Shown in pieces: positions 6,085-7,609 of a stretch of DNA of 7,609 nucleotides. Both the position numbers and the translations under genes were made by a program. Below the pieces are notes generated by a model. The model did no database searches, was not told the origin of the DNA, and was given only the letters and a program-made list of their open reading frames with translations. This DNA comes from Rhizobiaceae bacterium (GTDB taxonomy: Bacteria; Pseudomonadota; Alphaproteobacteria; Rhizobiales; Rhizobiaceae), in the NCBI GenBank assembly GCA_028865845.1, contig JAGWJK010000178.1, positions 1-7,609 on the forward strand. The letters are read 5' to 3'. The first letter of the stretch is position 1. The number at the start of each line of letters is the position of its first letter.

Positions 6085-6713
6085 AGGCCCGGCCTCGCCA
6101 ATGCGTTTACCGTCGCGGCGGTAATGGCGCTGCCGCCAAGCCGGCCGCGGACGATGGCATATGGTACGCCATAAGAATTCTCCGCCAAGGCATCCTTCGA
6201 TTCCGCCGCGCCGACGAAACCGACCGGCATGCCGATGATAGCGGCCGGTTTCGGCGCGCCGTCACGCAGCATTTCCAGGAGATGAAACAGGGCGGTCGGC
6301 GCGTTGCCGATGGCGACGACCGCACCAGCCAGACGCTCCGCCCAGAGATGCATCGCCGCTGCAGAACGGGTGTTGCCGATCGTCTTTGCCAGGTCATGGG
6401 TGCGGGCGTCGTGCAAGGTGCAGATCACCGCGTTGCCGGCCGGCAGCCGCGCGCGAGTAATGCCGTGGGCGACCATTTCCGCATCGCAGAGAATAGGCGC
6501 GCTGTCTGCAAGCGCATCGCGCGCTGCCGACACGAAATCGGACGAGAACACGAAATGGGCCGCAGCTTCTACCAGGCCGCAGGCATGGATCATGCGAACC
6601 GCAACGTCAGCCTCGGCTTCTGAGAAGCGCGACAGATCCGCCTCGCTGCGGATGATCGCAAAGGAACGCTCGTAAATTGCGTTCCCCTCGCGGATATAAT
6701 CATAGTCAGGCAT
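6081..6713 (-). CDS. cobH: Precorrin-8X methylmutase
   Basis: CobH moves the methyl group from C11 to C12 of precorrin-8, producing hydrogenobyrinic acid, the end product of the metal-free ring assembly. The 210-residue protein begins MPDYDYIREGNAIYERSF and carries the catalytic histidine at position 43 in the MIHACG motif, the residue known to act as general acid in the Pseudomonas denitrificans enzyme. Other family marks are AVVAIGNAPTALFHLLEM (131-148) and IGMPVGFVGAAESK (160-173) near the substrate-binding dimer interface. An in-frame ATG 57 nt upstream lies inside cobG and is unlikely: the ATG at 6713 follows GGGGTAGGA, a good ribosome binding site, and gives the usual N-terminus. It begins 2 nt after the cobG stop and its own stop overlaps the cobI start, so it is part of one tightly packed operon. 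Confidence 0.96.
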   Translation of the reverse strand: MPDYDYIREGNAIYERSFAIIRSEADLSRFSEAEADVAVRMIHACGLVEAAAHFVFSSDFVSAARDALADSAPILCDAEMVAHGITRARLPAGNAVICTLHDARTHDLAKTIGNTRSAAAMHLWAERLAGAVVAIGNAPTALFHLLEMLRDGAPKPAAIIGMPVGFVGAAESKDALAENSYGVPYAIVRGRLGGSAITAATVNALARPGL

Positions 6714-6715
6714 TC

Positions 6716-7609
6716 CTACCCCTGTCTCATCGCTGCAACGATCGCATCGGTGCCTAGCCGTGTAAGACACTCTCTCGCCGATTCGCCAGCAACTTTGTTG
6801 TTCCGCACCAGATCGGCTAGCCGGGCCAGCGCGGATTTTATTTCTTCCTTGCCGATGTATGCCACCGGCGTTGCCGATGCGGAACCATTTACGACAATCC
6901 CATAGCCCATTGGCGCACCGACCAGAACAAGCGGAGCGCCGGCGGGATGTGCGCAGCCTTTCCGACAGCCGGAAAGATGGACCGTAAGCGAACCGTCGAG
7001 GACATCTGGAGCCAGCCGAATGAGGTCTGCCGCCGTGGTTTTGGTAGAATAGAAGGCTGAGGCGCAGGCCCCTGCTCCGGCGCAGACGGCGATGTGATTT
7101 GCGGGATCGTCAGCCTCCGTCTGAAAACCGCAGTTGGCCGCGGCCAACTGCACATTCCTCGCCTTTTCTTCCGGAAGGCCGAGAACCAGCAAAACATGGT
7201 CCGGCGCGGTGCGGATCTCCGTCGCCCCCGCGGCTTCCGCGATATCGAGGAGCCGGATGATGTCTTGGGCTTGCATCTGCCCGAAAGATGGGCGCAGACT
7301 GAGGACATTCTCGGTCTTGCCGAGATGGTGGATGCCAAGTGGCGTTATATGGGGTGAGATTGCCCGCCGAGCGATGCCGCGGGGCAAGTCGAATTCGGCG
7401 CGCAATTCCGCCGCATCGAGGTCGCGGCCGCGTGTGCGTGGGCCGCGCTGCGCGAGCGCTTTCAGCAGATCGATGACGATCGAGATCGATTGATCGGCGG
7501 ACAAGCTGGCAAGCGGCTGCGCCGTAGAAGCCGTACCGCCAATCGCCACGGTCCAGGTGATCGCACCGCTATCAGCCGATACCGCCTTAAGACGGATGTC
7601 TGCTGATAG
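6716..7609 (-). CDS. cobG: Precorrin-3B synthase, C-terminal two thirds (5' end outside window)
   Basis: The frame is open from the right edge to the TAG at 6716-6718, giving 297 residues. CobG is an iron-sulfur monooxygenase related to sulfite/nitrite reductases; with O2 it hydroxylates C20 of precorrin-3A and forms the ring A lactone, and it is the step that defines the oxygen-dependent pathway. The [4Fe-4S] ligands show as a C-X5-C pair (CAGAGAC, visible residues 176 and 182) and a C-X3-C pair (GCRKGC, 215 and 219), followed by AHP as in sulfite reductase-like proteins. The repeat-type reductase region with DHVLLVLGL precedes them. Known CobG is about 460 residues, so roughly 160 N-terminal residues are missing. 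A GTG at 7549 could be taken as a start, but the frame continues upstream without a stop and it is internal. The stop lies 2 nt before cobH. Confidence 0.93.
   Translation of the reverse strand, partial: LSADIRLKAVSADSGAITWTVAIGGTASTAQPLASLSADQSISIVIDLLKALAQRGPRTRGRDLDAAELRAEFDLPRGIARRAISPHITPLGIHHLGKTENVLSLRPSFGQMQAQDIIRLLDIAEAAGATEIRTAPDHVLLVLGLPEEKARNVQLAAANCGFQTEADDPANHIAVCAGAGACASAFYSTKTTAADLIRLAPDVLDGSLTVHLSGCRKGCAHPAGAPLVLVGAPMGYGIVVNGSASATPVAYIGKEEIKSALARLADLVRNNKVAGESARECLTRLGTDAIVAAMRQG

Noticed and set aside
6714..6770. Longer CobH start at 6770 adding 19 residues
   Set aside because: The extension lies inside cobG and is unlike CobH N-termini; the ATG at 6713 has a good ribosome binding site and the usual MPDYDYIREGN start, and places the catalytic histidine at 43.
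7547..7549. GTG at 7549 as the cobG start
   Set aside because: The frame stays open to the window edge and CobG is normally about 160 residues longer, so the gene is cut by the window, not started here.
1138..7609. Cobalamin riboswitch, CRISPR array, tRNA or insertion sequence
   Set aside because: I saw no B12-box-like element in the gaps, no regularly spaced repeats, no tRNA-like cloverleaf and no transposase or terminal inverted repeats. Gaps in this part are at most 206 nt.

Overview
This window carries most of an oxygen-dependent (aerobic) cobalamin corrin-ring cluster. The families, the arrangement cobG-cobH-cobI-cobJ-(cobK inverted)-cobL-cobM, and CobL, CobH and NikR sequences close to remembered rhizobial or model relatives all point to an alphaproteobacterium of the Rhizobiales (Rhizobium/Sinorhizobium/Brucella-like). 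Base composition is GC-rich. Genus cannot be fixed by eye.

Layout, read along the minus strand from the right edge: the 3' part of cobG (precorrin-3B synthase, cut by the window end), then cobH, cobI and cobJ, joined by a 2-nt gap and two 4-nt ATGA overlaps. Then comes cobK, inverted on the plus strand. Its 3' end overlaps the 3' end of cobJ by 37 nt, and its start codon interlocks with that of cobL in one CATG. The minus strand continues with cobL, cobM (24-nt gap), nikR (71-nt gap, with a possible own promoter), a flavodoxin-fold NADPH:FMN reductase (206-nt gap), and the N-terminal half of a DMT/EamA permease that runs off the left edge.

Together the cob genes cover precorrin-2 to hydrogenobyrinic acid: CobI (C20 methylation), CobG (C20 hydroxylation and lactone formation), CobJ (C17 methylation with ring contraction), CobM (C11 methylation), CobK (reduction), CobL (C5 and C15 methylation, C12 decarboxylation) and CobH (methyl shift from C11 to C12). 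The one missing step is CobF (precorrin-5 to precorrin-6A). It is not among the genes seen and must be encoded outside the window, or be replaced. No B12 riboswitch is visible. If one controls this cluster it would be expected upstream of cobG, beyond the right edge.

The points most worth a second look are the tight two-ended interlocking of the inverted cobK, and a fully liganded NikR-type metal regulator directly behind the cobalamin genes with no nickel transporter genes in sight. I do not see a wholly new system here: every large reading frame belongs to a known family.
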